A stretch of 64,000 nt of DNA from UBA1723 sp045641065 (GTDB lineage: Bacteria; Bacteroidota; Bacteroidia; Bacteroidales; Paludibacteraceae): the NCBI GenBank assembly GCA_045641065.1, contig JAZUGF010000068.1, forward strand, positions 1 through 64,000. Reading direction: 5' to 3'. Shown here one piece after another: positions 7,283-16,400 of the stretch (positions are counted from its first letter, which is position 1; each line of letters starts with the position of its first letter). The notes under the pieces were generated by a model that saw only the letters and a program-made list of their open reading frames with translations, was not told the DNA's origin and made no database searches. A program made the translations under genes and the position numbers.

Positions 7283-8773
7283 TTAGTAAACTATTGCTTT
7301 ATGGCACTTGTTGATTAGATATATTCCTTTGTCAAGTGAAATTTGACTCATTACTTTTTTTGAAAGTTCAGTCGTGTGCACCAATTTTCCGTCCATTGTA
7401 CATATATGGACCGTTTGTGGATTGGCAGAAATGATATATAATCTGCCTTTGCCACTGAATATTCTTATATTATCGTCGCATTTGCATTTTTTATTGTTGG
7501 GATCTCCTTGAAAGATCCTTTGGTCATATACAACCAATGAAGATTCTTTTTTTAGCGAATCAGTGTAGTCTTCTTTTACTTCCCAATGAAGATATGAATC
7601 TTGCTCATATTGGTTGTCAACCCATTCGTTCATTTGCTCTGCAATATCGTTAATATCAGTAATGACATCATTTTGTTTAATGACGAAACAATTTTCTGTT
7701 ATTCCATTTTCATCTCCAATGTAACTAAATATATCTGATTGTTCACAATATGTGTTATCGTATGTGTAGACGTTGAAAATCTCGCTTGTTGGGTAGCCCT
7801 GGCCAACGATGCCGCCTGACAAGGAGTCGCCTGATATCACTACTCCGATATTGAATGAGTTGGAGATGTTGCCAACTACACCGTCAAATCCTCCATTTTG
7901 ACCGGCAAGTCCACCGATATTATTACGTCCATAGATACGTCCACTATTCATACTATTAACGATAAGACCATCGTTTCTGCCAGTTATTCCGCCTACATTT
8001 CTATTGCAACTGACTAATGAAATGTTGTTGCAATTGTCTATGAATCCGATTTTTGTATCATTGCAATTAGTGATATCTGAGAATCCACCATTGTATCCGC
8101 AGATGCCTCCACAAAGTTCTATGGAATTAATCTCATAATGATTTGTACTGTTGGTGATGGTACCATAGTTGTAAGCACAGATGCCTCCTGCACAAAAAGT
8201 GCTTTTAACATTTGCTTGGTTGAGACAGCCTTCAATCGTATTAAAATTAACTCCGCAAATTCCACCTGCATATTGCCAACTTTCCACAGAACAGCCGATG
8301 TTTGTGCAGTTTGAAATTACACCGTTATTTGCACCGACTAAGCTTCCACTCCAGAATGTAGTGTAGACATGTCCTTCTCCTAATATTATATCAGCGATGA
8401 CGCAATGATCTCCTACATTGCCGAATAATCCACTGTAGTAGCCACTATTCTCTTCTATATTGATGTAGAGATTTGAGATAGTATGATTGTTGCCTAGAAA
8501 AATGCCGTCGAAATAATGGTGTGCATTGCCAATTGATTTCCAATTTCCTTGTGAACTATCACAGATATTTGATAGATCAATATCATTTGTGAGGCTAAAG
8601 TGTACGTTGCGGAAATCATTTCCATTATCCACCTCTTCCGCTAATGTGGCGAGTTGCTGCGATGTTGATATAAGGTACGGATTGTTTTCCGTACCTGAAC
8701 CTTCCCAATTAGCACTATGCGATAACATGCACAAGCAATTCAGAATTATCAGTGTGATTATTGACTTTTTCAT
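7283..8773 (-). CDS. Secreted GLUG-repeat protein
   Basis: A signal peptide (cleavage near SHSA) precedes a stretch beginning WEGSGTENNPYLISTSQQL, the usual opening of Bacteroidota GLUG-motif proteins. Residues ~110-340 contain multiple GLUG-type repeats of the form GGICGxNxGxI and GGLAGQN, which fold as right-handed beta structures. The last ~70 residues resemble a Por/T9SS type A sorting domain (IYLINKCHK end, preceded by VHICTMDGKLV). It is probably a surface protein or adhesin, although no ligand can be named. The start overlaps the stop codon of the upstream GDPD gene by 4 bases (ATGA), so translation is coupled. Confidence 0.82.
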   Translation of the reverse strand: MKKSIITLIILNCLCMLSHSANWEGSGTENNPYLISTSQQLATLAEEVDNGNDFRNVHFSLTNDIDLSNICDSSQGNWKSIGNAHHYFDGIFLGNNHTISNLYINIEENSGYYSGLFGNVGDHCVIADIILGEGHVYTTFWSGSLVGANNGVISNCTNIGCSVESWQYAGGICGVNFNTIEGCLNQANVKSTFCAGGICAYNYGTITNSTNHYEINSIELCGGICGYNGGFSDITNCNDTKIGFIDNCNNISLVSCNRNVGGITGRNDGLIVNSMNSGRIYGRNNIGGLAGQNGGFDGVVGNISNSFNIGVVISGDSLSGGIVGQGYPTSEIFNVYTYDNTYCEQSDIFSYIGDENGITENCFVIKQNDVITDINDIAEQMNEWVDNQYEQDSYLHWEVKEDYTDSLKKESSLVVYDQRIFQGDPNNKKCKCDDNIRIFSGKGRLYIISANPQTVHICTMDGKLVHTTELSKKVMSQISLDKGIYLINKCHKAIVY

Positions 8774-9543
8774 TGAGGTTTGTAGAAGGTGTTTGTTGAT
8801 GGATCGTAATAATCAGAATAGAAGAAATCAATATCTTCTCTGTGTTCATTTAGAAATTCTTTAGAATTGATAGAATACATTGCAACATTCAAAGGAATCT
8901 TGCATCTTAAATTCTTCAACTCTTGAAAATTTGTGTCTGTACTTATCGCAACGAAATCTAATCTGCCTATTCCTTTTGCTATATTCCTTACTATATCTCT
9001 TAAGATATAGTTTGCATTACGCCCGGAAAGCATTGTAGTATAACCTCGTCGGTTAAGCTCAAAGTAATCTGCTTCAGAGAAACATTCAACGTACACTCTT
9101 TCGCGTATGCTTGAGAAACATTTATCAATTATGTCTGGATCCGAGATTTTGTCTGTCATCAAAAATACGTCGGGGTGATTTTTTAGCGTGTCTACAATCT
9201 CTTGGATTGTTATAGGAGTGTATTTGCCAAATATTCTTCTTTGTTTGAATTCCTTAAAAGAACTTGGATTCTCTTTTTTGTACCAATAATTTGTTATTTC
9301 ATTAAAATACGCCCAGTCGTGAACAGCGACAATAGTCCCGTCTGAGGTAGAATCCATATCTACTTCAAGATATTTATAACCCTTTCTTATGGATTCCATC
9401 ATTGCTTCGCAACTATTTGTGTAAATTTTGCCGTCAATTGAGCCGAGTGCATGAGCAACTGGAATTGGCGTATTCTGTCCGAAAGCCTGAAGTGAACAAA
9501 TGGAGAAAAGGATGGTTATATAAAGGACTAAATTATTTATCAT
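8770..9543 (-). CDS. Secreted glycerophosphodiester phosphodiesterase-like protein
   Basis: A signal peptide (cleavage near AFGQ) is followed by the GDPD-type start PVAHALGSIDGK, then NSCEAMMESI and the EVDMDSTSDG segment with the metal-binding E and D. The HDW that follows matches the catalytic His region of the family. The canonical HRG motif is HAL here, so the first catalytic position keeps His but the Arg is lost. Activity on glycerophosphodiesters is therefore uncertain. The gene is the first of a pair with the GLUG protein and overlaps it by 4 bases. Confidence 0.78.
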   Translation of the reverse strand: MINNLVLYITILFSICSLQAFGQNTPIPVAHALGSIDGKIYTNSCEAMMESIRKGYKYLEVDMDSTSDGTIVAVHDWAYFNEITNYWYKKENPSSFKEFKQRRIFGKYTPITIQEIVDTLKNHPDVFLMTDKISDPDIIDKCFSSIRERVYVECFSEADYFELNRRGYTTMLSGRNANYILRDIVRNIAKGIGRLDFVAISTDTNFQELKNLRCKIPLNVAMYSINSKEFLNEHREDIDFFYSDYYDPSTNTFYKPQ

Positions 9544-9560
9544 GTATGCTAAAAATTAAC

Positions 9561-9592
9561 AAAAACCTGTAAGTGTAGACCTACAGGTTTTT
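9561..9592. terminator. Terminator hairpin of the glycan-binding lipoprotein
   Basis: AAAAACCTGTA (9561-9571) pairs with TACAGGTTTTT (9582-9592), an 11-pair perfect stem. It lies 25 bases beyond the stop at 9618 on the minus strand. Confidence 0.8.
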
Positions 9593-9617
9593 GTTCTTTT
9601 GAATAAAAATCAATGTG

Positions 9618-10679
9618 TTATTCTGCCTTAGGTACAATTCGGAAATTATCGAATGCGATCATAATGTTAGTGTCTGATTCTGGTTTTCCGAACACCATCA
9701 CAGAGAAGTTTACTGCTTTCTTCAAGTCAAGTTCCAAATTCTCTTTTGGATTCTCATCGTTGTAGACGTAGTTGAACTCAGTCAACGGAATTGTTACAGT
9801 CTCCCATCCATTTGTATAGAATCCATTTGATAGATCCTTGCCTGAATTCTGGCCCGCTACAGAGTAGTTCTTGTCTGTCTTGTATGGTTCCCAACGGCAG
9901 ATAGGAGATATCTTACGTCCGATTTTGTCTGGCTCTGCAGACGCATATCCTGCGATAAACTCAGTTGTGATGCCTTTGTAAGCAGCCTCTTTAGGAATGT
10001 TACACTCAAACTTCAATACAAGATCTTCAACTTTGTATCCATAGAATGGCAATCCTGCGATTGAGACAGCTCCACGTCCACCTTCATTTGCTCCATGCAT
10101 ATATTGGAACCATAGGTCGCTGACGTATGTATATGGATTCTTTACGGAGCAAGTACTGTGGAACAAACCGAATTTGCCAGAGCAACCTTCGTCAAGTTTT
10201 CCAAAGTATGGGACAAGTGCGTCTCCTTCGTAGCGGCCTTGTACCAATGAGCCATTTTCATCAAAAGGAACGATACCACCCCAAGTCTGGTGATGCAAAT
10301 CAAAATCTATGATGATATTACGATTGTCTCTGAACAAAAAGCTAGATGTAGACACACCTGCAAGATTCTTGACCTTGATTTTCCCTGTCCATGCCTTGTC
10401 TGGAACTCTTACGACAATCTTGTCGTCTTGAGAAGATATTACATCTGCTTGGATAGAATCATTATAGAATTGAGTCTCAAAATATACTTTAGCATTGGCA
10501 AGGCCAGAACCATAGATTACGGCCTCTCCTCCTGCAGGAACAAACTCCGACTTCATGCCAGAAATTTGTGGTAAGTCAATGTCTACGGCATCAACTCGCT
10601 GTGTACCTCCGGTACAGCCAGTCAAAAGTGATGTTGCCATCACGCCGCATAATCCTAAATTTTTAATCCTTTTCTTCAT
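9618..10679 (-). CDS. SusE/SGBP-B-like glycan-binding surface lipoprotein
   Basis: The lipoprotein signal ends LLTGC (Cys22). Residues ~35-115 look like an IPT/TIG Ig-like domain (PAGGEAVIYGSGLANAKVYF). Residues ~125-353 resemble the C-terminal glycan-binding domain of surface glycan-binding proteins (SGBP-B type), ending MIAFDNFRIVPKAE. Such proteins hold polysaccharide at the outer membrane for a SusCD importer. No SusC or SusD lies nearby, so this one is isolated from any polysaccharide utilisation locus in the window. Ligand unknown. Confidence 0.75.
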   Translation of the reverse strand: MKKRIKNLGLCGVMATSLLTGCTGGTQRVDAVDIDLPQISGMKSEFVPAGGEAVIYGSGLANAKVYFETQFYNDSIQADVISSQDDKIVVRVPDKAWTGKIKVKNLAGVSTSSFLFRDNRNIIIDFDLHHQTWGGIVPFDENGSLVQGRYEGDALVPYFGKLDEGCSGKFGLFHSTCSVKNPYTYVSDLWFQYMHGANEGGRGAVSIAGLPFYGYKVEDLVLKFECNIPKEAAYKGITTEFIAGYASAEPDKIGRKISPICRWEPYKTDKNYSVAGQNSGKDLSNGFYTNGWETVTIPLTEFNYVYNDENPKENLELDLKKAVNFSVMVFGKPESDTNIMIAFDNFRIVPKAE

Positions 10680-10768
10680 GGTCTAAATTATTAGTAATTT
10701 CTTATTCAATTTATTTATAAAAGTACAGTTTTATTTTGATAATGCTTTCCGCATCACTAAAATAATCA

Positions 10769-11707
10769 TTAGAAAAATCTCTGGTGAAGCATCTGCAGAT
10801 CAACATCAAAAGAAGAATATTTCCATCTCTTTGATGAAAGGATCTGTTTGAAATTGCTTAGATATTTGAACCCAGCCATCCTTGTCGGAGTAAAAATATC
10901 AAGAGGCACAACCAATGAGATCACGAACAGTAATAAGTTGTGGATGAAGAGCATAGGCTGTTGCTTACGAGGAATATAGAAACGTCGAAGCAGAACATCA
11001 TTATACTCTTTTTCTATTCTAGCTTTGCTTGTCTCTCCTCTTAGAAGCGGGCTGACCACTGGGTCCATAAGGTCGCAGTGTGTGCTCGTAAGGAAACGTG
11101 TCTTCCAGCAAAACAACCATGCTCGCAGAAAAAGATCAACATCACCGCTGTTGTCTGGGGCAAACAAAAGATTGAAGCCTCCAAGCTGTATTATCTTGTC
11201 CCTTGAGAATGCGACGTTGCTACGATCTAAAGTAAGCGAATAACCCGATTCAGGAGTATTGCATGGTTTGTAGTCGACGTGTCGAGATGAAAATATCGGC
11301 TCATAACATTGCGTTGATTCTCCGTTTTTCGGATGTCTTGCAACAACTCCAGCTGCAAACATGTTGCTCTTTTCAAACTGAGGCAACACTACGTCGAAAT
11401 AGTCTGTGGGTAGGATCGTACTTTCTGTTAATAATACAATTATGTCTCCTGATGCCTTAAATAAGCCTTTGTTTGAAAGTTCTAGAAATGAAGCACGCGA
11501 ATTGGCAATGTGTATTCGCAAACAATGGTAATTCGCACGTAGTCTTTCTATTTCTTTGCTCAACGCATCTTTTCCTACAACTATGATTTCTTGTTCTTGA
11601 ACCAGAGATGAGTTCCCCAATGAGGCGATGGCTGCGTCAATCACCTTCTCAATGTTTTGGCCCTCGTTAATCATCGGTATAACAACCGACACTCTCTGTT
11701 TCTGCAT
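10769..11707 (-). CDS. Family 2 glycosyltransferase
   Basis: The N-terminus VSVVIPMINEGQNIEKVIDA is a GT2/GT-A Rossmann-type start. A central VDLFLRAWLF segment takes the place of the usual ED acceptor motif. A hydrophobic C-terminal stretch around residues 257-275 (LFIHNLLLFVISLVVPLD) may anchor it to the inner membrane. It would transfer a sugar from a nucleotide-sugar to an envelope acceptor, but donor and acceptor are unknown. The DxD motif is not obvious. It lies 37 bases after the glycerate-kinase-like gene, separated by a short period-6 tract. Confidence 0.78.
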   Translation of the reverse strand: MQKQRVSVVIPMINEGQNIEKVIDAAIASLGNSSLVQEQEIIVVGKDALSKEIERLRANYHCLRIHIANSRASFLELSNKGLFKASGDIIVLLTESTILPTDYFDVVLPQFEKSNMFAAGVVARHPKNGESTQCYEPIFSSRHVDYKPCNTPESGYSLTLDRSNVAFSRDKIIQLGGFNLLFAPDNSGDVDLFLRAWLFCWKTRFLTSTHCDLMDPVVSPLLRGETSKARIEKEYNDVLLRRFYIPRKQQPMLFIHNLLLFVISLVVPLDIFTPTRMAGFKYLSNFKQILSSKRWKYSSFDVDLQMLHQRFF

Positions 11708-11715
11708 TTATTTAT

Positions 11716-11740
11716 ACGTTGACGTTAACCTTGACGTTGA
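11716..11740 (-). repeat. Short period-6 post-stop repeat (GTCAAC type)
   Basis: Read on the minus strand, four hexamers GTCAAC, GTCAAG, GTTAAC, GTCAAC follow 4 bases after the stop codon of the kinase gene at 11745. Their position and period match the CGAAGA tracts although the sequence differs. Confidence 0.65.
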
Positions 11741-11744
11741 CTAT

Positions 11745-12635
11745 TTATTGGATGTATAATCTATGATTATCGTTCACTTTGAATAGCATGTCAGCACGTT
11801 CTGGCATCTCAGAAAGGATATGACGTGTTATTCGCTCATAGTGGGCGATGAAACGTCTCACCTGATCTGGGCTCATAATATGCGTTGCCTCTTTTCCTTG
11901 ACTTGCGATTCTTAGTTTTTCTTCCTGGAGATTTCTCCATTCAAACACCTTGTCGTAGGAAGGAACCTGCAACATAACAAGGAAATTGATTGTGTCAAAG
12001 AGCTTCTTATAATCAGTCTTCAATTGATCATTGACGTAATGACGCCACGAACAATCCTTATCTTCATTAGCTTCCAAATCGTTGATTGGCGATGCGAGTT
12101 CCGACTCCTCCTGTGCTGTTGCATCCATACACCAACCGTCGAAAAGCACAACATCTGGTTTGCCAACAAACTTTGTCCATTCAGATTCAGGATAGATATC
12201 ATCGATAGCCTTATTGAAACGAGGAATCATCGTTACTGTGTTCTCATTAGCGTTGCGTAATGAGTTGATGATCTCCAGACCTAGTTTTACATCATGTGTG
12301 CCAGGCACTCCACGTGTCATAAGCAAAGGATGAACCTCTTTAGAGAGACGAGTACGTTCTTTTCTGCTTAAATATAGATCATCGATACTCCACGATGCCA
12401 CTTTCTTCCCGAATTTCTCTTCCAATACCAATTTGAGAAGTTCACAGAATGTACTTTTCCCTGCTCCTTGTGCACCGTTAACACCGATCACCTGCATACG
12501 GGAACCGAATCCTACACTTATGATGTTTGCCAATGGAAGATAGATGCGTGGAAGATCATCCATAAGCTCTTGGCTAAGCATCAACTGGTCAAGTTTTTCT
12601 GAAAATGATGAATAAAGTTGCTCCATAGTCTTCAC
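11745..12635 (-). CDS. P-loop kinase of the D-glycerate 3-kinase (GLYK/YggC) type
   Basis: The Walker A motif GAQGAGKST lies at about residues 55-63, followed by SWSIDDLYLSRKER and TRGVPGTHD, segments that I recognise from the plant-type glycerate kinase and E. coli YggC family. A VVLFDGWCMDA segment (about residues 160-170) corresponds to the Walker B region. Glycerate 3-kinases make 3-phosphoglycerate from glycerate, but several members of the family have no proven substrate. Length (296) is normal. It is the first gene of a unit with the GT2 gene. Confidence 0.8.
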   Translation of the reverse strand: MKTMEQLYSSFSEKLDQLMLSQELMDDLPRIYLPLANIISVGFGSRMQVIGVNGAQGAGKSTFCELLKLVLEEKFGKKVASWSIDDLYLSRKERTRLSKEVHPLLMTRGVPGTHDVKLGLEIINSLRNANENTVTMIPRFNKAIDDIYPESEWTKFVGKPDVVLFDGWCMDATAQEESELASPINDLEANEDKDCSWRHYVNDQLKTDYKKLFDTINFLVMLQVPSYDKVFEWRNLQEEKLRIASQGKEATHIMSPDQVRRFIAHYERITRHILSEMPERADMLFKVNDNHRLYIQ

Positions 12636-12669
12636 AAATTTGATTCAACGTTGCCCTTTTCAATTTGTA

Positions 12670-12677
12670 CAAAGATA
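12670..12677 (-). promoter_or_regulatory. -7 box for the glycerate-kinase-like gene
   Basis: Minus-strand TATCTTTG is an exact consensus match 34 bases upstream of the start. Two tandem copies of AAAAAATCTT lie just beyond it. Confidence 0.55.
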
Positions 12678-12779
12678 TGAAAAAATCTTAAAAAATCTTA
12701 AAATCGTATTTTTTTAGCACAAACTAATGAAAATAATTGCTTAAAATTGCATATGTAAATTCACAAAAAGGAGACGAAT

Positions 12780-13307
12780 ATGAAAAAGGTGTTTGCTATT
12801 GTTGCTGTAGCAGCGAGCATGCTGTTTGCAACATCTTGCTGCAATTGCAAGTGTAAGTGTCAGGAAGGATCTCAGTGTGAGAAGAAGTGTGAGAAGGGAG
12901 AAGGACCACATCATCCAGGTGAGTTTGGTCCGCGTCATCACGAAGGCCGTCCTGATGGTCCAATGGGAGGTCCTCACGGAGAATTCAAGGGTGGTCCACG
13001 TCACCATCAGATGAATCCAGAGATGGCAGAGAAGATCGGAAAGTGGATGAACTTTGACAGCCTATCTGTAGAGGAGCAGAAAGAGCTAATCGCAGAGAGA
13101 AAGGCTGCTATCGACTCAATTGAGGCTGCAAGAAAAGCTAAGAAAGCAGAGATGGATGAGAAGTGGGCTAACTTTGACAAGCTATCTATCGAAGAGCAGA
13201 AGCAACTTCTTGACCACAAGAATCACATGCCATTCCACAAGAAGGGTATGCGTCACGGACATCATGATGGTCACGGACATCATGGTCCAAAAGGAGACAG
13301 AAAGTAA
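12780..13307 (+). CDS. His/Cys-rich lipoprotein, possible metal binder
   Basis: The signal peptide ends LFATSC with a Cys cluster (CCNCKCKC) directly after the lipidation site. Two His/Gly-rich blocks follow: residues ~42-80 (HHPGEFGPRHH and similar) and the last ~25 residues (HGHHDGHGHH). Between them two copies of a short helical unit occur, NFDSLSVEEQKELI and NFDKLSIEEQKQLL, each about 14 residues. The composition suggests binding of transition metals at the periplasmic face or cell surface, an inference. No metal transporter lies nearby. It is followed by a perfect terminator. Confidence 0.75.
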   Translation: MKKVFAIVAVAASMLFATSCCNCKCKCQEGSQCEKKCEKGEGPHHPGEFGPRHHEGRPDGPMGGPHGEFKGGPRHHQMNPEMAEKIGKWMNFDSLSVEEQKELIAERKAAIDSIEAARKAKKAEMDEKWANFDKLSIEEQKQLLDHKNHMPFHKKGMRHGHHDGHGHHGPKGDRK

Positions 13308-13330
13308 TTGTTTTCTTGTATGTAATAAAA

Positions 13331-13362
13331 AAGCCGTTCAACGCATGGTCGTTGAACGGCTT
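13331..13362 (+). terminator. Rho-independent terminator
   Basis: AAGCCGTTCAACG and CGTTGAACGGCTT form a perfect 13-pair stem with loop CATGGT, followed by a T run. Confidence 0.92.
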
Positions 13363-13412
13363 TTTTATTTTCTAATTCTTTAGATATTGTTTTAGATTTA
13401 TACGAATTTGTT

Positions 13413-13420
13413 TATATTTG
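13413..13420 (+). promoter_or_regulatory. -7 box for the coiled-coil protein
   Basis: TATATTTG is an exact consensus match, 65 bases before the TTG start. Confidence 0.5.
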
Positions 13421-13484
13421 CAGTTTAGTGATAACTTGCATGAAGATTATATGCACGATATCATAGAAATATAGAAGGATAATT

Positions 13485-16400
13485 TTGAAAAAAATAATAT
13501 TCATACTGTGTGTGCTGTTTAGCTTCGGGTATATGCCTCAAATGGTGTATGCTCAGGATGATGATGTGCAAACGGTTGAGAATGCGGAAGATAACTCTAA
13601 TGATGAAAGTGAGGAGGATTCGGCTAAAGAGAGGAAATTATCCCGTAAAGAGAGAAAAAAACGAGAGGCTGAAGAACGCCGCCTGAAAAAAGAGAGAGAG
13701 GAGGCAGAGGCTGCAGCAAAAGAGGCCGCAGAACGTGAGTCCGAAGAGAAGGAGAGAGTAGCAGAGGAAAATAAGAAAAAATCAGAAGCACAACAGAGAC
13801 AGCGTGAGGAAGAGGCACGACGCAAACGTCAGATGGAGAGCATCCAGCGTGCCCGTGAACTTCGTGAGGCTGAGGAAAAGAAGAAAGAAGCTGAGGAGGC
13901 TGAAAGAAAAGCCGCTGAGGCTGGTCCTGTCTATGCATCTGAAGCAGAGAGACTTAATGCAGAAAGAGAAATCCGTCTTCAACAGGTTCGTGAAGAGCAG
14001 AGACGTCGTGCTGAAGAGGTTGCTGAACGTCAGCGTCTAGCACGTGAACGTGAGGCTGAACGTAAAGCCCATCAGAGAGAGGTGGCTGCTGAAAAAGTGG
14101 CTAAACAGAAGGCTGATAGAGAGTTGCATCGCCAGAAAGAACTTGAAAAGAAACAGAAACAACGTGAAAATTGGCAGTTGAAGAAGCAACAGGAGGCTGA
14201 GGCAAAGGCTTTGGCCAGACAGAAAGCTTTGGATGCCAAACAGAAGGAGAAGGAACAGGAAGCTGCACGTCGTCAGGCTCAGATGGAAGCCAAACAAAAG
14301 GCTGCCGCACAACGTGCTGAGCAGATGAGACGTACTAATGAAATCAAGTCGGCACAACGTGAACGTGAGGCTAAGGCCCGTGCTGAAATGCAGCAGAAGA
14401 AGCGAGAAAAAGCTCAGAAGAAACGTGAGTTGAAGGTCAAGGAACTAGAGAAGAAAGCTCAGGCTCGTGAAAGAGAAAGAGAACGTAAAGCCAAAGAGAT
14501 GGAGGCTCGTGCTGCCAAGCGTGAGGCCGATGCCGCAAGACAGGAGGAGCTTCAGGAGAAGCGTCTGTTGCATGCAGAACAGGTCGCTAAACGTAGAGAG
14601 GCTGAAGAACTTCGAAAGATCCAGGAAAACGAGAAACTAAAGGAGGAGGAGAAACAGGCTTTGATTGAGAAACAGCAGAAGGAGGCTCTTGCAAGAGCTC
14701 GTAAGGAGGCTGAGAAGATCATGAAGAGCAAAAATAAAGTCAGAAAAGCTCAGAAAAGAGAGGAGGAAAAGGAGAGAAAACGCCTTGAAAAACTAGAAGA
14801 GGAGGAACTTTCCAACGCTGAATTGTTAGAGCTTGCTGCTGCTATTGCAGAGGGAGATAGCGACGCGATTGCCTTTGCTAACAGTAGCCGACGCTACAAG
14901 AAACTGCCTGTTGTCATCATGAAAGACGAGCAACGTAACGGTGAGCTTGAACCAGAGGAGACTATTGAAGAGCCTGTAGACGAGAAAGAACTACAGACTC
15001 GCCGCACTATCGAGGCTATCATCAAGAAAAAACGTGAGGCCGCCGCCGCCGCTTTGGCAGCTAAAGACACAACACAACAGAGTGATTCTGAAACGCCGTC
15101 TGCCTCATTTGTGGCTGAATCATCATCCGACTCTTTGGATTTGGATTCGTTGGAGGAGGATATCGACGTCGAGACGCTAAAGGAATATGCAGCACTTGAC
15201 AGTACGCTTCTTGCTCAGCAGTTGGCTGAACTTGAAGAGGAAATGCGCAACATGGAGGAGTTGAAGGAAGCGGAGAAAGCTCAGAAGGAAGGAAAGAGTG
15301 AGGAGATTGTCGCTAAAATCAAGATACCTAAATGTCGCTACTTGAATGAGGTGCATTACGACAGAGACAAATTCAAGTTTATCTACGACTTCGATTTCTT
15401 CATGTATTACTGGCATCAGCGTTATTTCTACAAGAAGCGTTTCTATGACATGAACGATACAAGCCGAGTAATCGCAAAGAAACTCATGGATTTGGTGGGT
15501 AACACTAAGTATAGACGCGTATTGCTTAACGATGTCGTGGATTCGATGATCACTCTAATGCCTCAATATGCGGCAATTGATACTCTTGTCGACTCTGTGA
15601 TGACGGAGCTTAACCTTGAATATCTCGCTACTGGAGAAATCAAGATTTTATATAAGAAGCGATTCCAGAAGAAGATCCGTGCTAAATATCAGCCGACGTC
15701 TCCAGAAGGCAAGCCACTTGGCCATGTCAAGTACTATACACGCAACAGACGTAAGGTTATTGAGGAGCTTGATGGTGCTCAGTGGGATTCTTTAGCAGAG
15801 GACTCTGCTGCTGTTGACGAGGAAATGGTACAGTTGAGCGACTCTTTGGCTAAACTTCGTACAGCTGCCGAGGCGTCATCTGTGGTGCTTGATAGTCTTC
15901 AAAAGCAGGCTGCACGTCAGGCTTTGATAGAGAGACTTTCTGGACGTAAGAAGAAGAGTAGCGATGCAGTTGTCACTGATTCTTTGGGTAATGTGATAGA
16001 GGAAGAACCAACAGAAACTAAGTCAAAGTGGAGATTCTTCAAGAAGAAGGATGCAGAGAATTCAGATGACGACACTACGGATGAGGATTCAGAGGGCAAG
16101 GAGAAGAAACGCTCGAAGAAGAAGAAAGCTGAGGAGGCTCCTGTTGAGGATGCCTTGACAGAAGAGGAAATCCAACGTCAACAGGAAGAGGCAGAACGCC
16201 AGGCCTTGATCGACCGAATTACCGGACGTAGATCTAAGCCTCAGGAGGAGACTCAGGAAGAGTCTGCTGCTGTAGTCGCAGGTGCGGCTGCCGCTGAGAT
16301 TCAGGAGGACCAACCTCAGGAGAAGAAACGTTCTAGAAGAAAGAAGGAAGAGGTAGTTGAGGAAGAGACTCCTGTACAGGTTGAGGATGAACCAAAGGAG

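Noticed and set aside
7065..7286. Plus-strand frame of 73 residues opposite the PNPOx remnant
   Set aside because: The minus-strand frame carries recognisable family sequence on both ends, so this is a shadow.
9618..10679. Polysaccharide utilisation locus around the glycan-binding lipoprotein
   Set aside because: No SusC, SusD, glycoside hydrolase or hybrid sensor lies next to it; the GH9 and CE1 genes are over 30 kb away.
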